A program made the translations under genes and the position numbers. From contig NZ_PGET01000001.1 of NCBI RefSeq assembly GCF_002797975.1, forward strand, positions 310,001-374,000: DNA of 64,000 nucleotides, in the 5' to 3' direction. Of this stretch, positions 28,656 to 37,470 are shown piece by piece. This stretch comes from [Clostridium] celerecrescens 18A (lineage in GTDB: Bacteria > Bacillota > Clostridia > Lachnospirales > Lachnospiraceae). The first letter of the stretch is position 1, and the number at the start of each line of letters is the position of its first letter. The notes below the pieces were generated by a model, which was not told where the DNA came from, searched no databases, and worked only from the letters and a program-made list of their open reading frames with translations.

Positions 28656-28741
28656 CCCTGCGGGTATACCTGTATGCCCTCGGGATTCGCGCTTTAGAGG
28701 GGCGCTTACCCTGGGGCAGGCTCTGCCCGAAGAGCGTGGGC
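28656..28741 (+). repeat. Dispersed repeat copy in the frdA-fumA spacer
   Basis: The 24-base block at 28656-28679 is identical to part of the 52-bp unit tandemly repeated at 60307-60495. The other half of the unit reappears diverged at 28729-28741 (GAAGAGCGTGGGC). About 49 bases lie between, including a CCCTGGGGCAGG stretch. As in the tandem array, the element ends just before a ribosome site. Confidence 0.7.
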
Positions 28742-28756
28742 AAGAAGGAGGAAAAT

Positions 28757-29599
28757 ATGAGAGAAATATCAGTAAAGACATTGATCGACGTAGTAGAAAA
28801 GCTGTGCATTGATGCAAATCAGTACTTACCGGAAGACGTGAAGAAGGCGATCAAAACCTGCCGCGCCTGTGAGGACTGGGACATTGCCGCCGGGGTTCTT
28901 GATAATATTATCGAGAACTTTGAAATCGCAGAAAGGGAAGATGTTCCCATCTGTCAGGATACGGGCATGGCCTGCGTGTTTCTGGAGATCGGCCAGGATG
29001 TCCACTTTGTTGACGGGGACTTGAACGAAGCAATCAATGAAGGCGTGCGCAGAGGCTACGAAAAGGGATTTTTAAGAAAATCCGTCGTAAAAGACCCGGT
29101 AAGACGAGGAAATACGGGGGATAACACTCCGGCTTTAATCTATACGGAAATCGTTCCGGGAGACCAGGTGAAAATTACGGTAGGTCCCAAGGGCTTTGGA
29201 AGCGAGAACATGAGTGCACTCCGCATGTTCAAGCCTTCTGCAGGACTCCAGGGAATTAAGGATTTTATTCTGGAAACCGTATCCGCCGCAGGTCCCAATC
29301 CCTGTCCTCCCATCGTAGTGGGGGTAGGGATAGGAGGCAGCTTTGACAAGGCAGCTCTCTTGGCGAAAAAGGCTTTGATGAGAGATTTGGATTCCTCCCA
29401 TCCGGATCCTTACTATGCAGATCTGGAAAAGGAGATGCTGGAAAAGATCAACCTTCTGGGAATCGGCCCTCAGGGCTTTGGCGGTAAGACCACTGCCATT
29501 GGGGTAAACATTGAAACCATGCCTACCCATATCGCGGGCATGCCCTGTGCCATCAATATCAACTGTCATGTGACACGCCATAAAACGGAAGTAGTCTGA
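28757..29599 (+). CDS. fumA: Class I fumarate hydratase, alpha subunit
   Basis: A 280-residue alpha half of an oxygen-sensitive [4Fe-4S] fumarase (L(+)-tartrate dehydratase type). CQDTGMACVF holds a cluster cysteine. RRGNTGDNTPA, GSENMSALRMF and GVGIGGSFDKAA are family segments. The start at 28757 has AAGGAGGA upstream; a GTG 21 bases earlier lies in the repeat. With fumB it converts malate to fumarate for FrdBA. Confidence 0.92.
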   Translation: MREISVKTLIDVVEKLCIDANQYLPEDVKKAIKTCRACEDWDIAAGVLDNIIENFEIAEREDVPICQDTGMACVFLEIGQDVHFVDGDLNEAINEGVRRGYEKGFLRKSVVKDPVRRGNTGDNTPALIYTEIVPGDQVKITVGPKGFGSENMSALRMFKPSAGLQGIKDFILETVSAAGPNPCPPIVVGVGIGGSFDKAALLAKKALMRDLDSSHPDPYYADLEKEMLEKINLLGIGPQGFGGKTTAIGVNIETMPTHIAGMPCAININCHVTRHKTEVV

Positions 29600-29690
29600 A
29601 TGTCTTAGAAAGACTCAAACGGTGAAAGACGCACGCCGCTTTTCCTTACTTTTTCGTGCCGCAGGCGTCAGCGGCGGATTGGAGATAAAA

Positions 29691-30248
29691 ATGATAAAGC
29701 ATATTACACTGCCTTTGACAAGAGAATTGTCTAAAACCCTTCACGCAGGAGATACGGTTTATCTGACCGGTGATATCTACACTTCCAGGGATGCTGGGCA
29801 TAAGCGTATGTGTGAGACTCTGGCAAAAGGGGAAAAACTGCCCTTTGATCCCATGGATGCCACGATTTACTACGTAGGCCCCACGCCTGCAAAGCCGGGC
29901 CAGGTAATCGGGTCTGCAGGACCTACTACCAGCGGCCGTATGGACGCCTATGCTCCCACAATGATGTCTGTAGGAGCCAGGGGAATGATCGGAAAAGGAG
30001 CCAGGCAGCCGGATGTGGTGGAAGCCATAAAGAAGTATGACGGTGTTTACTTTGGCGCCATCGGGGGAGCAGGAGCACTGCTTGCCAAATGCATCAAAAA
30101 GCTGGAACCCATCGCTTATGAGGATTTGGGAGCAGAAGCTTTGTGCAGACTTTATGTAGAAGAAATGCCTTTGGTGGTCGTTATCGACTGTGAAGGAAAT
30201 AATCTCTACGAAGAGGGGAAGAATGCTTATTTAAAGTCAAGAAAGTAA
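29691..30248 (+). CDS. fumB: Class I fumarate hydratase, beta subunit
   Basis: A 185-residue beta half of the two-subunit fumarase. Signatures: LHAGDTVYLTGDIYTSRDAG, YYVGPTPAKPGQVIGSAGPT, TSGRMD and GKGARQ. The start at 29691 has TTGGAGATA upstream. The 91-base spacer after fumA contains CGCCGCT/AGCGGCG inverted arms (about 29634-29677) but no T-tract after them, so readthrough is likely. Confidence 0.92.
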   Translation: MIKHITLPLTRELSKTLHAGDTVYLTGDIYTSRDAGHKRMCETLAKGEKLPFDPMDATIYYVGPTPAKPGQVIGSAGPTTSGRMDAYAPTMMSVGARGMIGKGARQPDVVEAIKKYDGVYFGAIGGAGALLAKCIKKLEPIAYEDLGAEALCRLYVEEMPLVVVIDCEGNNLYEEGKNAYLKSRK

Positions 30249-30345
30249 TAGAAGTGACATGCAGCAACCGTAGATGAAAAAGCAGAGGTTTCCGTCATAT
30301 TGAAACCAATGTTTTTAATAAATTTAAAAATTACAGGAGGTAATT

Positions 30346-31458
30346 ATGGGAACCAAAACAAACATTGTGGATTGGAAGACAATTACGGATTTTGTAGTGG
30401 ATGCATTTAAGGGGTATGGGATTCCGGAAGAAGATGCGAAAGTCTGTGCGGATGTATTGCTGGAGTCTGACAAGAGGGGAATTGAATCTCATGGGGTAAA
30501 CCGCTTTAAACCCATTTATCTGGACCGTATCAAAGCAGGTATCCAGAACCCGGTGACAAATTTTGAGATAGTAAAGGAAACAAAAACCACGGCAGTAGTG
30601 GACGGCCATGACGGCATGGGCCAGGTAATCGGCGTAAAATCCATGAATATGGCCATCGAGAAAGCCAAAGAATATGGCATGGGCATGGTGGTTGCCCGCA
30701 ATTCCACCCACTACGGCATTGCAGGCTATTATGCGACAATGGCTTCACAGGCAGGCTGTATCGGAATTACAGGAACCAACGCAAGGCCGTCCATTGCTCC
30801 TACCTTTGGCGTGGAAAATATGCTGGGAACGAATCCTCTTACCTTTGGTATGCCTACGGATGAGGAATTCCCCTTTGTGCTGGACTGTGCGACTTCCATT
30901 ACCCAGAGAGGCAGGATCGAATACTATTCCCGCATCGGCAAGTCCACTCCTTCCGGTATGGTAATCGGACGGGACGGTCAGCCCCAGACGGATTCAGACC
31001 AGATTCTTTCTGACTTAAATACGGGAAAAGCGGCCCTTGCACCTTTAGGCGGAATCGGTGAAGAACTGGCAGGCTACAAGGGATATGGCTATGCCACTGT
31101 AGTTGAAATTCTTTCCGCAGCTTTGCAGCAGGGAAATTTCTTAAGAGCCTTAACCGGCATCGGGGAACAGGGAGAAAAGATTCCCTTCCACTTAGGCCAC
31201 TTCTTCATTGCCATTGATACGGAAGCCTTTATGGGCCTGGATTCCTTTAAAAAGACATGCGGCGATATTCTACGGGATCTTAGAGGTTCTGTCAAAGCTC
31301 CTGGGGAAGACCACATTTATACGGCAGGTGAGAAGGAGTATCTGGTATGGCAGGAACGCAAAAACAGCGGTGTACCGATCAATGATGCAGTTCAGAAAGA
31401 GCTTATTAAGATCAGGGATGAATTGGGACTAAGCCAGTACCGGTTCCCATTTGAATAA
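30346..31458 (+). CDS. Malate/lactate dehydrogenase (Ldh_2 family)
   Basis: A 370-residue NAD(P)-dependent 2-hydroxyacid dehydrogenase of the Ldh_2/YlbC/MdlDH family. Its fold is unrelated to classical malate dehydrogenase. Catalytic and family segments: ESHGVNRF, ARNSTHYGIAGYY (catalytic His), TGTNARPSIAPTFG and LDCATSITQRGRIE. The ribosome site is AGGAGG before ATG 30346. Last in the operon, it most likely interconverts oxaloacetate and malate to feed FumAB. Related enzymes act on ureidoglycolate, sulfolactate or 2,3-diketogulonate, so malate is assigned from context. Confidence 0.82.
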   Translation: MGTKTNIVDWKTITDFVVDAFKGYGIPEEDAKVCADVLLESDKRGIESHGVNRFKPIYLDRIKAGIQNPVTNFEIVKETKTTAVVDGHDGMGQVIGVKSMNMAIEKAKEYGMGMVVARNSTHYGIAGYYATMASQAGCIGITGTNARPSIAPTFGVENMLGTNPLTFGMPTDEEFPFVLDCATSITQRGRIEYYSRIGKSTPSGMVIGRDGQPQTDSDQILSDLNTGKAALAPLGGIGEELAGYKGYGYATVVEILSAALQQGNFLRALTGIGEQGEKIPFHLGHFFIAIDTEAFMGLDSFKKTCGDILRDLRGSVKAPGEDHIYTAGEKEYLVWQERKNSGVPINDAVQKELIKIRDELGLSQYRFPFE

Positions 31459-31488
31459 AGTATTGCCATTAGATTATTTGTCCTCTTC

Positions 31489-31538
31489 CAGACAGACGAG
31501 TGTAATAATAACCCCGTTTGTCTGAAAGGGGGCATTTT
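31489..31538 (+). terminator. Probable terminator of the hdr-frd-fum-mdh operon
   Basis: CAGACAGACG (31489-31498) pairs with CGTTTGTCTG (31515-31524). Alternatively CCCC (31512-31515) pairs with GGGG just before CATTTTT. The two foldings compete; the second better fits an intrinsic terminator. Confidence 0.5.
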
Positions 31539-31570
31539 TGCTTGGATCTATGGGCCCTTTTAATGTCTGG

Positions 31571-31600
31571 TTGCTCTTTTCTGTCTTCCTATGATAGAAT
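31571..31600 (+). promoter_or_regulatory. Candidate promoter of the tetrapyrrole cluster
   Basis: TTGCTC (31571-31576), 18-bp spacer, TAGAAT (31595-31600), about 50 bases before hemA. Both boxes deviate by one or two bases from consensus. Confidence 0.45.
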
Positions 31601-31648
31601 AGGTAAGAGTTTTTATGAAATGATTTTAACAATAAGAAGGCTGGAAAA

Positions 31649-32812
31649 ATGATGTATTGTATGAGTGTAAGCCATAAAAAGGCTTCTGTGAATATCCGGG
31701 AGCGGTTCGCCTTTCATGAAAATGAGAAGACGGAGTTTATAGAACGGCTTATGAAGAAGGAAGCGGTGACCGGTGTAGTTGTACTATGTACCTGTAACCG
31801 CAGTGAGATTTATGTTTCAGGAACAAAGCAGGCAATTGGGGAACTGCAGCGGGAGGCTGCTGATTTTAAAGGAATCCGTCTGGAAGAACTGCTGAAATAT
31901 CTAAATATCTATAGCGGGGAAAGCGCCATCGGGCACCTGTTTAAGGTAGCCTGCGGATTTGATTCCATGGTTTTGGGAGAAGATGAAATTTTAGGTCAGG
32001 TAAAGAATGCCTATGAGATTTCCAGGGACCAGGGTGCGGTGGATTACGAAATGAATGTGCTGTTCCAGAGGGCGTTTGCCTGTGCCAAACGGATCAAGAC
32101 GGATACCAATTTATCCAGAACGCCCCTCTCCGTTGCAACACTTGTGGCAAATGAGGTGTTCCGCTTTGAAAAAGAGGGCGGTGATAAGAATGTGATGGTG
32201 ATCGGCATGACCGGTAAGATGGGGAATACTATAACAAAAAACATTTTAAGCAAGCCTGGAATCCATGTCACCGGCACGGTCAGAAGCCATAAATCCGATC
32301 TGTCTGTGGAGGTAAAGGGGGACAGGGTGAAGGTGGTGGATTACAGGGACCGCTATCAGTACATGGACGAGATGGACATTGTTATCAGTGCGACTTCGGG
32401 CCCTCATTACACCGTAACCTGTGAAGAACTGTCAGAGCAAGTGACACCGGGGAAAAAACGGCTGTTCATGGATGTGGCCGTTCCTGTGGACATGGACCCT
32501 GAGATTGAGGAAATGGTTGGGCTGACTCTTTATAACATCGACTATTTTGAAACACTTTCAAAAAACAACACAGAAATAAAATTAAAGGAATTGGACCGGG
32601 CAAACGTGATCATGGAAGAGGACTTAGATGGGGCCATCAAGGAGGTGGTATTCCATCCATACATACGGAGAATGGAAGAACTTAAGGAAGCATTTGCGGG
32701 AAAACGTCTGGATACCCTTCTCTTTGAGGTCAGGGACCATGTTTCCAGTGAAGAATTAAAGGTGGTACTTAAAACCCTGGATGGCCTGGAGCGCTGGATT
32801 AAGGAGGGATGA
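31649..32812 (+). CDS. hemA: Glutamyl-tRNA reductase
   Basis: A 387-residue NADPH-dependent enzyme making glutamate-1-semialdehyde from Glu-tRNA, the first step of C5 tetrapyrrole synthesis. VSHKKASVNIRERFAF and the nucleophile Cys49 in LCTCNRSEIY are visible, as are GEDEILGQVK and the NADPH motif VMVIGMTGKMGNT. Two ATGs are tandem at 31649 and 31652; either fits. It appears intact, unlike several genes downstream. The stop overlaps the next, broken gene by 4 bases. Confidence 0.92.
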   Translation: MMYCMSVSHKKASVNIRERFAFHENEKTEFIERLMKKEAVTGVVVLCTCNRSEIYVSGTKQAIGELQREAADFKGIRLEELLKYLNIYSGESAIGHLFKVACGFDSMVLGEDEILGQVKNAYEISRDQGAVDYEMNVLFQRAFACAKRIKTDTNLSRTPLSVATLVANEVFRFEKEGGDKNVMVIGMTGKMGNTITKNILSKPGIHVTGTVRSHKSDLSVEVKGDRVKVVDYRDRYQYMDEMDIVISATSGPHYTVTCEELSEQVTPGKKRLFMDVAVPVDMDPEIEEMVGLTLYNIDYFETLSKNNTEIKLKELDRANVIMEEDLDGAIKEVVFHPYIRRMEELKEAFAGKRLDTLLFEVRDHVSSEELKVVLKTLDGLERWIKEG

Positions 32813-33199
32813 CCGTGGCTTATTTCCCATTTTTTGTTGATATTGAGGGGAAAAGATGCCTGATCGCAGGCGGAGGAAGGGTTGCCTGCCGCAAGGCTCT
32901 GACACTCATGGATTACGGCCCGGATATAATCGTTGTGGCCCAGCAAGTAAATCCCGAGATGGAACGGCTGATAAAATTTTCCGGCTCTTATTAACGATGG
33001 AGAGATCACGGTGGGGATCTCCACAGGAGGAAGCTCTCCGGCCCTTGCCCGATATTTAAAAGAAACGCTTAAAGAAGCCATTCCTGGGGGGCTTGGCGGC
33101 CTGGCAAGGCAGCTTGGTTCATTAATCCGACAGGGAGATTACACCAGAGAACAGGCAGATGAACTGATAGAAAGGAAACTGGCGGAGCATGAAAAGTAA
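32809..33199 (+). pseudogene. Precorrin-2 dehydrogenase/siroheme synthase, internally deleted and frameshifted
   Basis: The first part reads YFPFFVDIEGKRCLIAGGG and ends at a stop after KFSGSY near 32994. The next frame resumes with FPALINDGEITVGISTGG (about 32978-33031) and runs to 33199. These are the N-terminal NAD-binding part and the C-terminal part of a CysG-N/MET8-type enzyme. The central stretch, judged about 60-70 residues from typical family length, is absent and the junction near 32975-32980 is out of frame. No functional product is expected unless the junction is a sequencing or assembly error. Confidence 0.85.
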
Positions 33200-34091
33200 T
33201 ACCATTCGCATTGGAACAAGAAGAAGCGCTTTGGCCGTAGCCCAGGCAAATCTGGTAGCAGATGCTCTTAAAAAGGCAGGTAACGGCTTATCGGCAGAAC
33301 TGGTGTTAAAGCAGACGGAAGGGGACCGGATTCTTGATAAACCGCTTTTGGAATTTGGAGGAAAGGGCGTATTTGTGACGGAATTTGAGCAGGCTCTTTT
33401 GCGGGGGGAGATTGATTTCGCAGTCCACAGCGCCAAGGATTTGCCCATGGAGCTGGAAGAAGGGCTGGGAATTGTGGCAGTTTTGGAGCGGGGAGATCCC
33501 AGGGATGTTCTGGTGACCCCTGCTTTAAGTGACCTTTCCGGAAAAAAGGAAATCATAATCGGAACCTCCAGCTTAAGAAGGAAGATCCAGATAGAGGAGA
33601 TTGGAGCGGCCATATGGCCGGGGGCTTTGGTTCGCTGTGAGAATTTAAGGGGAAATGTACAGACCAGACTTTCAAAACTCATGGAAGGCTCTTATGATGG
33701 TATCCTATTGGCGGCTGCCGGATTAAAGCGGCTGGGACTTTGGGAAGACAGCCGGTATCATTACCATTGTTTTGATTGTGAGACCTTTATTCCGGCTGGA
33801 GGCCAGGGAATACTGGCGGTGGAAGGGCGGCTGGATTCCGGGCTTGAGGCGGTGGTTAAGTCTATTGAGGATGAAGAAGCCAGAATGTGCCTGTCCTTAG
33901 AACGGAAAATTTTAAGGCATTTAAATGCCGGCTGTCATGAACCCATAGGCGTGTATTCCAGACTGGGAGACGGGGATATGGAGGTTCTTGGAATCAGCAG
34001 AAGAGGGGAAGAAATCAAGCGGATCCATCTTTGGGGAGGAATCTGGGAGCTTGACAGGCTGGCGCAGCTGGCCGCTGATGGTCTTGCGTAA
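33189..34091 (+). CDS. hemC: Hydroxymethylbilane synthase (porphobilinogen deaminase)
   Basis: A 300-residue enzyme joining four porphobilinogen units. Family segments: IRIGTRRSALAVAQA, KGVFVTEFEQALL, DFAVHSAKDLPM, GTSSLRRK and LRGNVQTRL. The cofactor-binding Cys is in NAGCHEPIGV. The coding sequence overlaps the end of the broken upstream gene by 11 bases. It is intact and full length. Confidence 0.93.
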   Translation: MKSNTIRIGTRRSALAVAQANLVADALKKAGNGLSAELVLKQTEGDRILDKPLLEFGGKGVFVTEFEQALLRGEIDFAVHSAKDLPMELEEGLGIVAVLERGDPRDVLVTPALSDLSGKKEIIIGTSSLRRKIQIEEIGAAIWPGALVRCENLRGNVQTRLSKLMEGSYDGILLAAAGLKRLGLWEDSRYHYHCFDCETFIPAGGQGILAVEGRLDSGLEAVVKSIEDEEARMCLSLERKILRHLNAGCHEPIGVYSRLGDGDMEVLGISRRGEEIKRIHLWGGIWELDRLAQLAADGLA

Positions 34092-34104
34092 TAAGGAGGA
34101 TGCT

Positions 34105-35610
34105 ATGAAGGAAACAGGAGTCGTCTATCTGGTAGGAGCCGGTCCAGGAGATCCGGGGCTTATTACGGAAAAAGGGTTGTCAAGGCTGCGGATATGTGAC
34201 GCGGTGGTTTATGATTCCCTTCTTTCACCCCGCCTTCTTGAAGAGGTACCTGACCAAAGCCGGAAGATTTATGTAGGAAAGCGCGCCGGGCATCATTCCA
34301 TGAAGCAGGAGGAAATTAATCAGCTTCTGGTAGAACTGGCAAGGGAAGGTCTTACAGTTGTAAGGCTAAAGGGCGGTGATCCCTTTGTATTTGGACGGGG
34401 TGGAGAAGAGATCATGGCTCTTTCTGAAGCAGGGATCCCTTATGAGGTGGTTTCGGGAGTTACCTCCGCGGTCGCCGCACTTGCAAGTGCCGGGATCCCG
34501 GTGACCCACCGGGCGCTCAGCAGAAGCTTTCATGTCATGACCGGGCACACACTCTCATCAGAAGGAACGCTTCCTCCTGATTTTGATGAATTTGCCAGAC
34601 TTTCCGGCACATTGGTCTTTCTTATGGGACTTGGAAACTTATCCCTCATCGTAAAGGGCCTTTTAAACCATGGTAAACCAGGAAAGACACCTGCTGCAGT
34701 CATTCAAAACGGAACTCTTCCCGGAGAGAGAACCATCCGCGGAACCATAGAGAATATTGAGGAGAAGGTGCTGGCGGCTGGAATAGAAAGTCCTGCTATC
34801 ATTGTGGTGGGAGAGGTGGCTTCCCTTGATTTTTCTTCTACGTTAAAACAGCCCCTTGAGGGGTGCCGGATTGGAGTAACAGGAACAGACTCTTTTACGG
34901 GAAGACTGAGAAAACAGCTGGAATCTCTTGGAGGAGCTTCGGAATGCATCCTGAGTCTTTTGGTAGAGTCCTGCCGAAAGGGAGCAGAAATGAAGAAAGC
35001 ATATGAAAAGCTGCCGTCCTACACCTGGATCATATTTACCAGCGCCAATGGAGTAAGAGAATTTTTCCATGGACTTTTGGAATGGGGGTATGATTTCCGG
35101 TCGGTGGGTCATGTAAAATTTGCCGCTGTCGGAAGGGGGACGGCCGATGAACTGCTGCGGTACGGCTTTTTATCGGATTACATACCAGAGAAATATCAGG
35201 TACAGGATCTGGCGGCAGGCTTAAAGGGCTTGATTACCGGGGAGGACAGGCTTTTGATCCCCAGATCCTCAGGCGGTTCTAAGGAACTGAATGAGATTCT
35301 TGATGAAACCGGTGTCCCTTATGATGACATCGTGCTCTATGATGTGGCCCTGGCATGCCTGGAGACGGAAAAAAGAGCGGAAGCCTTAAAGAATTTGGAC
35401 TATCTGACCTTTTCAAGTGCTTCCGGTGTAGAGGCTTTTTTCCGGGAGGCAGATAAGGAAATAAAGGAAGCCCTGGCAGGCCTTAAAGTGGTCAGCATAG
35501 GGGACATAACAGCAAAAGCCCTTATTGGGCATGGGAGAAAGGCAGATATCATTGCCGGGGTTTACAGCATCCAGGGGTTAACGGAAGCCATTTGCCGGGA
35601 TTGGAAATAG
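34105..35610 (+). CDS. cobA-hemD: Fused uroporphyrinogen-III C-methyltransferase / uroporphyrinogen-III synthase
   Basis: A 501-residue fusion. The N-terminal CobA/SUMT domain (about 1-245) shows YLVGAGPGDPGLIT, DAVVYDSLL, GKRAGHHSMKQEEIN, VRLKGGDPFVFGRGGEE and GIPVTHR. The C-terminal HemD domain (about 250-500) shows WIIFTSANGVREFF and YLTFSSASGVEAFF. It makes uroporphyrinogen III and methylates it to precorrin-2, toward siroheme or cobalamin. The start at 34105 has AAGGAGGA upstream. The next expected enzyme, precorrin-2 dehydrogenase, is broken. Confidence 0.92.
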   Translation: MKETGVVYLVGAGPGDPGLITEKGLSRLRICDAVVYDSLLSPRLLEEVPDQSRKIYVGKRAGHHSMKQEEINQLLVELAREGLTVVRLKGGDPFVFGRGGEEIMALSEAGIPYEVVSGVTSAVAALASAGIPVTHRALSRSFHVMTGHTLSSEGTLPPDFDEFARLSGTLVFLMGLGNLSLIVKGLLNHGKPGKTPAAVIQNGTLPGERTIRGTIENIEEKVLAAGIESPAIIVVGEVASLDFSSTLKQPLEGCRIGVTGTDSFTGRLRKQLESLGGASECILSLLVESCRKGAEMKKAYEKLPSYTWIIFTSANGVREFFHGLLEWGYDFRSVGHVKFAAVGRGTADELLRYGFLSDYIPEKYQVQDLAAGLKGLITGEDRLLIPRSSGGSKELNEILDETGVPYDDIVLYDVALACLETEKRAEALKNLDYLTFSSASGVEAFFREADKEIKEALAGLKVVSIGDITAKALIGHGRKADIIAGVYSIQGLTEAICRDWK

Positions 35611-35627
35611 GAATAGGAGATGATTCA

Positions 35628-35953
35628 TTGGATCAATCAATAAAGAATGTGGAAATGAAGAATAGGGATCGTTTTTTAGGATTTGTGGATGTCTATGATC
35701 AGGCAAGGCCGGAAATGCCAGAATATCCGATCAGGATCATAACAAGATACTTAAATAAAAAAGCAGATCTGGTAGTTGACCTAGGCTGCGGTTCGGGCTT
35801 ATAAGCCAAAGCGGACTCCAAAGCATCTTCAAACATAAACCAGATTTAATTAAGAGTGCTCTGGATGAATACATTGAGACGATACAGTGTTTATTCGCCG
35901 GTGAGACGATGGAAGCGGACTTCTGTTATCGTATGCGTCTGGGTATTAAATGA
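35628..35953 (+). pseudogene. Class I SAM-dependent methyltransferase, internally deleted remnant
   Basis: A TTG-started frame with a GGAGATG site encodes the N-terminus up to the SAM motif VVDLGCGSGL and stops near 35804. A second frame, starting just after (SQSGLQSIFKHKPDLI), continues to [12 protein letters not shown] and the stop at 35951-35953. The two pieces look like the ends of one protein of roughly 240-260 residues whose middle is gone. It occupies the place where hemB would be expected between hemD and hemL. Confidence 0.7.
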
Positions 35954-36006
35954 TCAATTTAGCAATAAACGGAAGCTATCTTAGGATTGAAAAGGAGTCA
36001 GTTAGA

Positions 36007-37284
36007 ATGAAAATAGAAGAATCAAAGACATTATTTGAAAAATCAAGGGAGTATTTTCCGGGTGGGGTCAACAGCCCCGTCCGTGCTTTTGGCTCCGTGG
36101 GAGGAGTACCGGTCTTTGTAACACATGCGTCAGGCTCTCATATTTACGATGAGGATGGAAATGAATACATTGATTACGTGAATTCATGGGGCCCATCCAT
36201 TCTTGGGCATGCCTGCGGGCCAGTGGTGGAAGCGGTGAGAGAGGCATGTCTTGACGGCCTGTCATTTGGCGCGCCTACCAGAAAGGAACTGGTTCTGGGA
36301 ACACTTATCAGGGAGTGTATGCCTTCCATGGAGATGATGCGTATGGTAAGCTCCGGAACAGAAGCGGTCATGAGTGCGATCCGCGCAGCGAGAGGCTATA
36401 CAGGAAGGGATAAGATCGTTAAGTTTATTGGCTGCTATCATGGACATTCCGACGGACTTTTGGTTAAGGCTGGTTCCTGAGCTCTGACAGAATCTGCACC
36501 GGACAGTGCAGGTGTACCGGCCTCCTATACCCAGCACACGTTGTTAGCCAGATATAATGATGAGGATTCTGTCAAAAAGCTGTTTTCGGAATTTCCCGAT
36601 GAGATCGGGGCACTAGTGGTGGAGCCAGTGGCAGCCAATATGGGGCTTGTTCCGCCAAAACCCGGTTTTCTGGAATTTTTAAGGGAAATCACGGCAAAGT
36701 ATGGAGCGGTTCTCATCTTTGATGAGGTCATTACCGGATTCCGCATGGGAATTGGAGGTGCACAGGGCTATTACGGTGTTGTTCCTGATATGACAGCCCT
36801 TGGAAAGATCGCAGGCGGAGGTATGCCGATGGGAGTGTATGGGGGAAGAAAGGAGATCATGGAGGTGGTCTCTCCTTTGGGGAAGGTTTACCAGGCAGGA
36901 ACCCTTTCCGGCAATCCCATTGCAACGACAGCTGGAATTGCGACCATCAGGACCCTGATGGAGCAGCCTGGAATTTATCCATCTATGGAAGAAAAGGCAG
37001 GAAAGCTTGTAAAAACTTTGAGGGAAACGCTTCCGGAAACCTGGGTAAATCAGGCAGGCTCTCTTTTTAGCGTATTTTTTACAAAAGATCAGGTAATGGA
37101 TTTTGATACAGCTCTGGCTTCGGATACGGTCAAGTATGGAACCTATTTTCATTATCTTTTGGAGCATGGCATTTACACAGCTCCATCCCAGTTTGAAATT
37201 TTGTTTCTTTCTGCGGCACATACGGATGAGGATATTGAAAAAACCTGCAGCATCATAAAGGAAGCAGCAGGAATTATTTCTTAA
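36007..37284 (+). pseudogene. hemL: Glutamate-1-semialdehyde 2,1-aminomutase interrupted by one in-frame TGA
   Basis: One continuous 425-codon frame matching HemL except for TGA at 36478-36480. The family reads KAGSGALT there, so a GGA glycine codon appears to have become TGA by a single change. Everything else looks functional: [40 protein letters not shown], and the PLP lysine in LGKIAGGGMP. The start at 36007 has AAAAGGAGT upstream. Truncation at residue 157 would remove the PLP lysine. An internal restart near 36541 is possible but would lack the N-terminal substrate region. Confidence 0.88.
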
Positions 37285-37295
37285 GAACGGTAAAT

Positions 37296-37338
37296 AAGCT
37301 TTGGAATCGCTGGGTAACAGCAGTTCCAAAGCTTTTTC
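37296..37338 (+). terminator. Intrinsic terminator of the tetrapyrrole cluster
   Basis: AAGCTTTGGAA (37296-37306) pairs perfectly with TTCCAAAGCTT (37324-37334), followed by TTTC. Confidence 0.85.
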
Positions 37339-37470
37339 AAATTTTTAGGGAATAACCGTGCATTTTGCCATATAGATTCTAAAAGTTACATAAATTGTAT
37401 TAACATTTTCCGCAATCTCTTGATAAATAGCTTGATTTGGTATATTTTAATCTCATAGGAGGCTGAATGT

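Noticed and set aside
36478..36480. TGA in hemL as a selenocysteine codon
   Set aside because: HemL has Gly, not Cys, at this position and no SECIS-like hairpin was evident directly downstream, so a nonsense change is the simpler reading.
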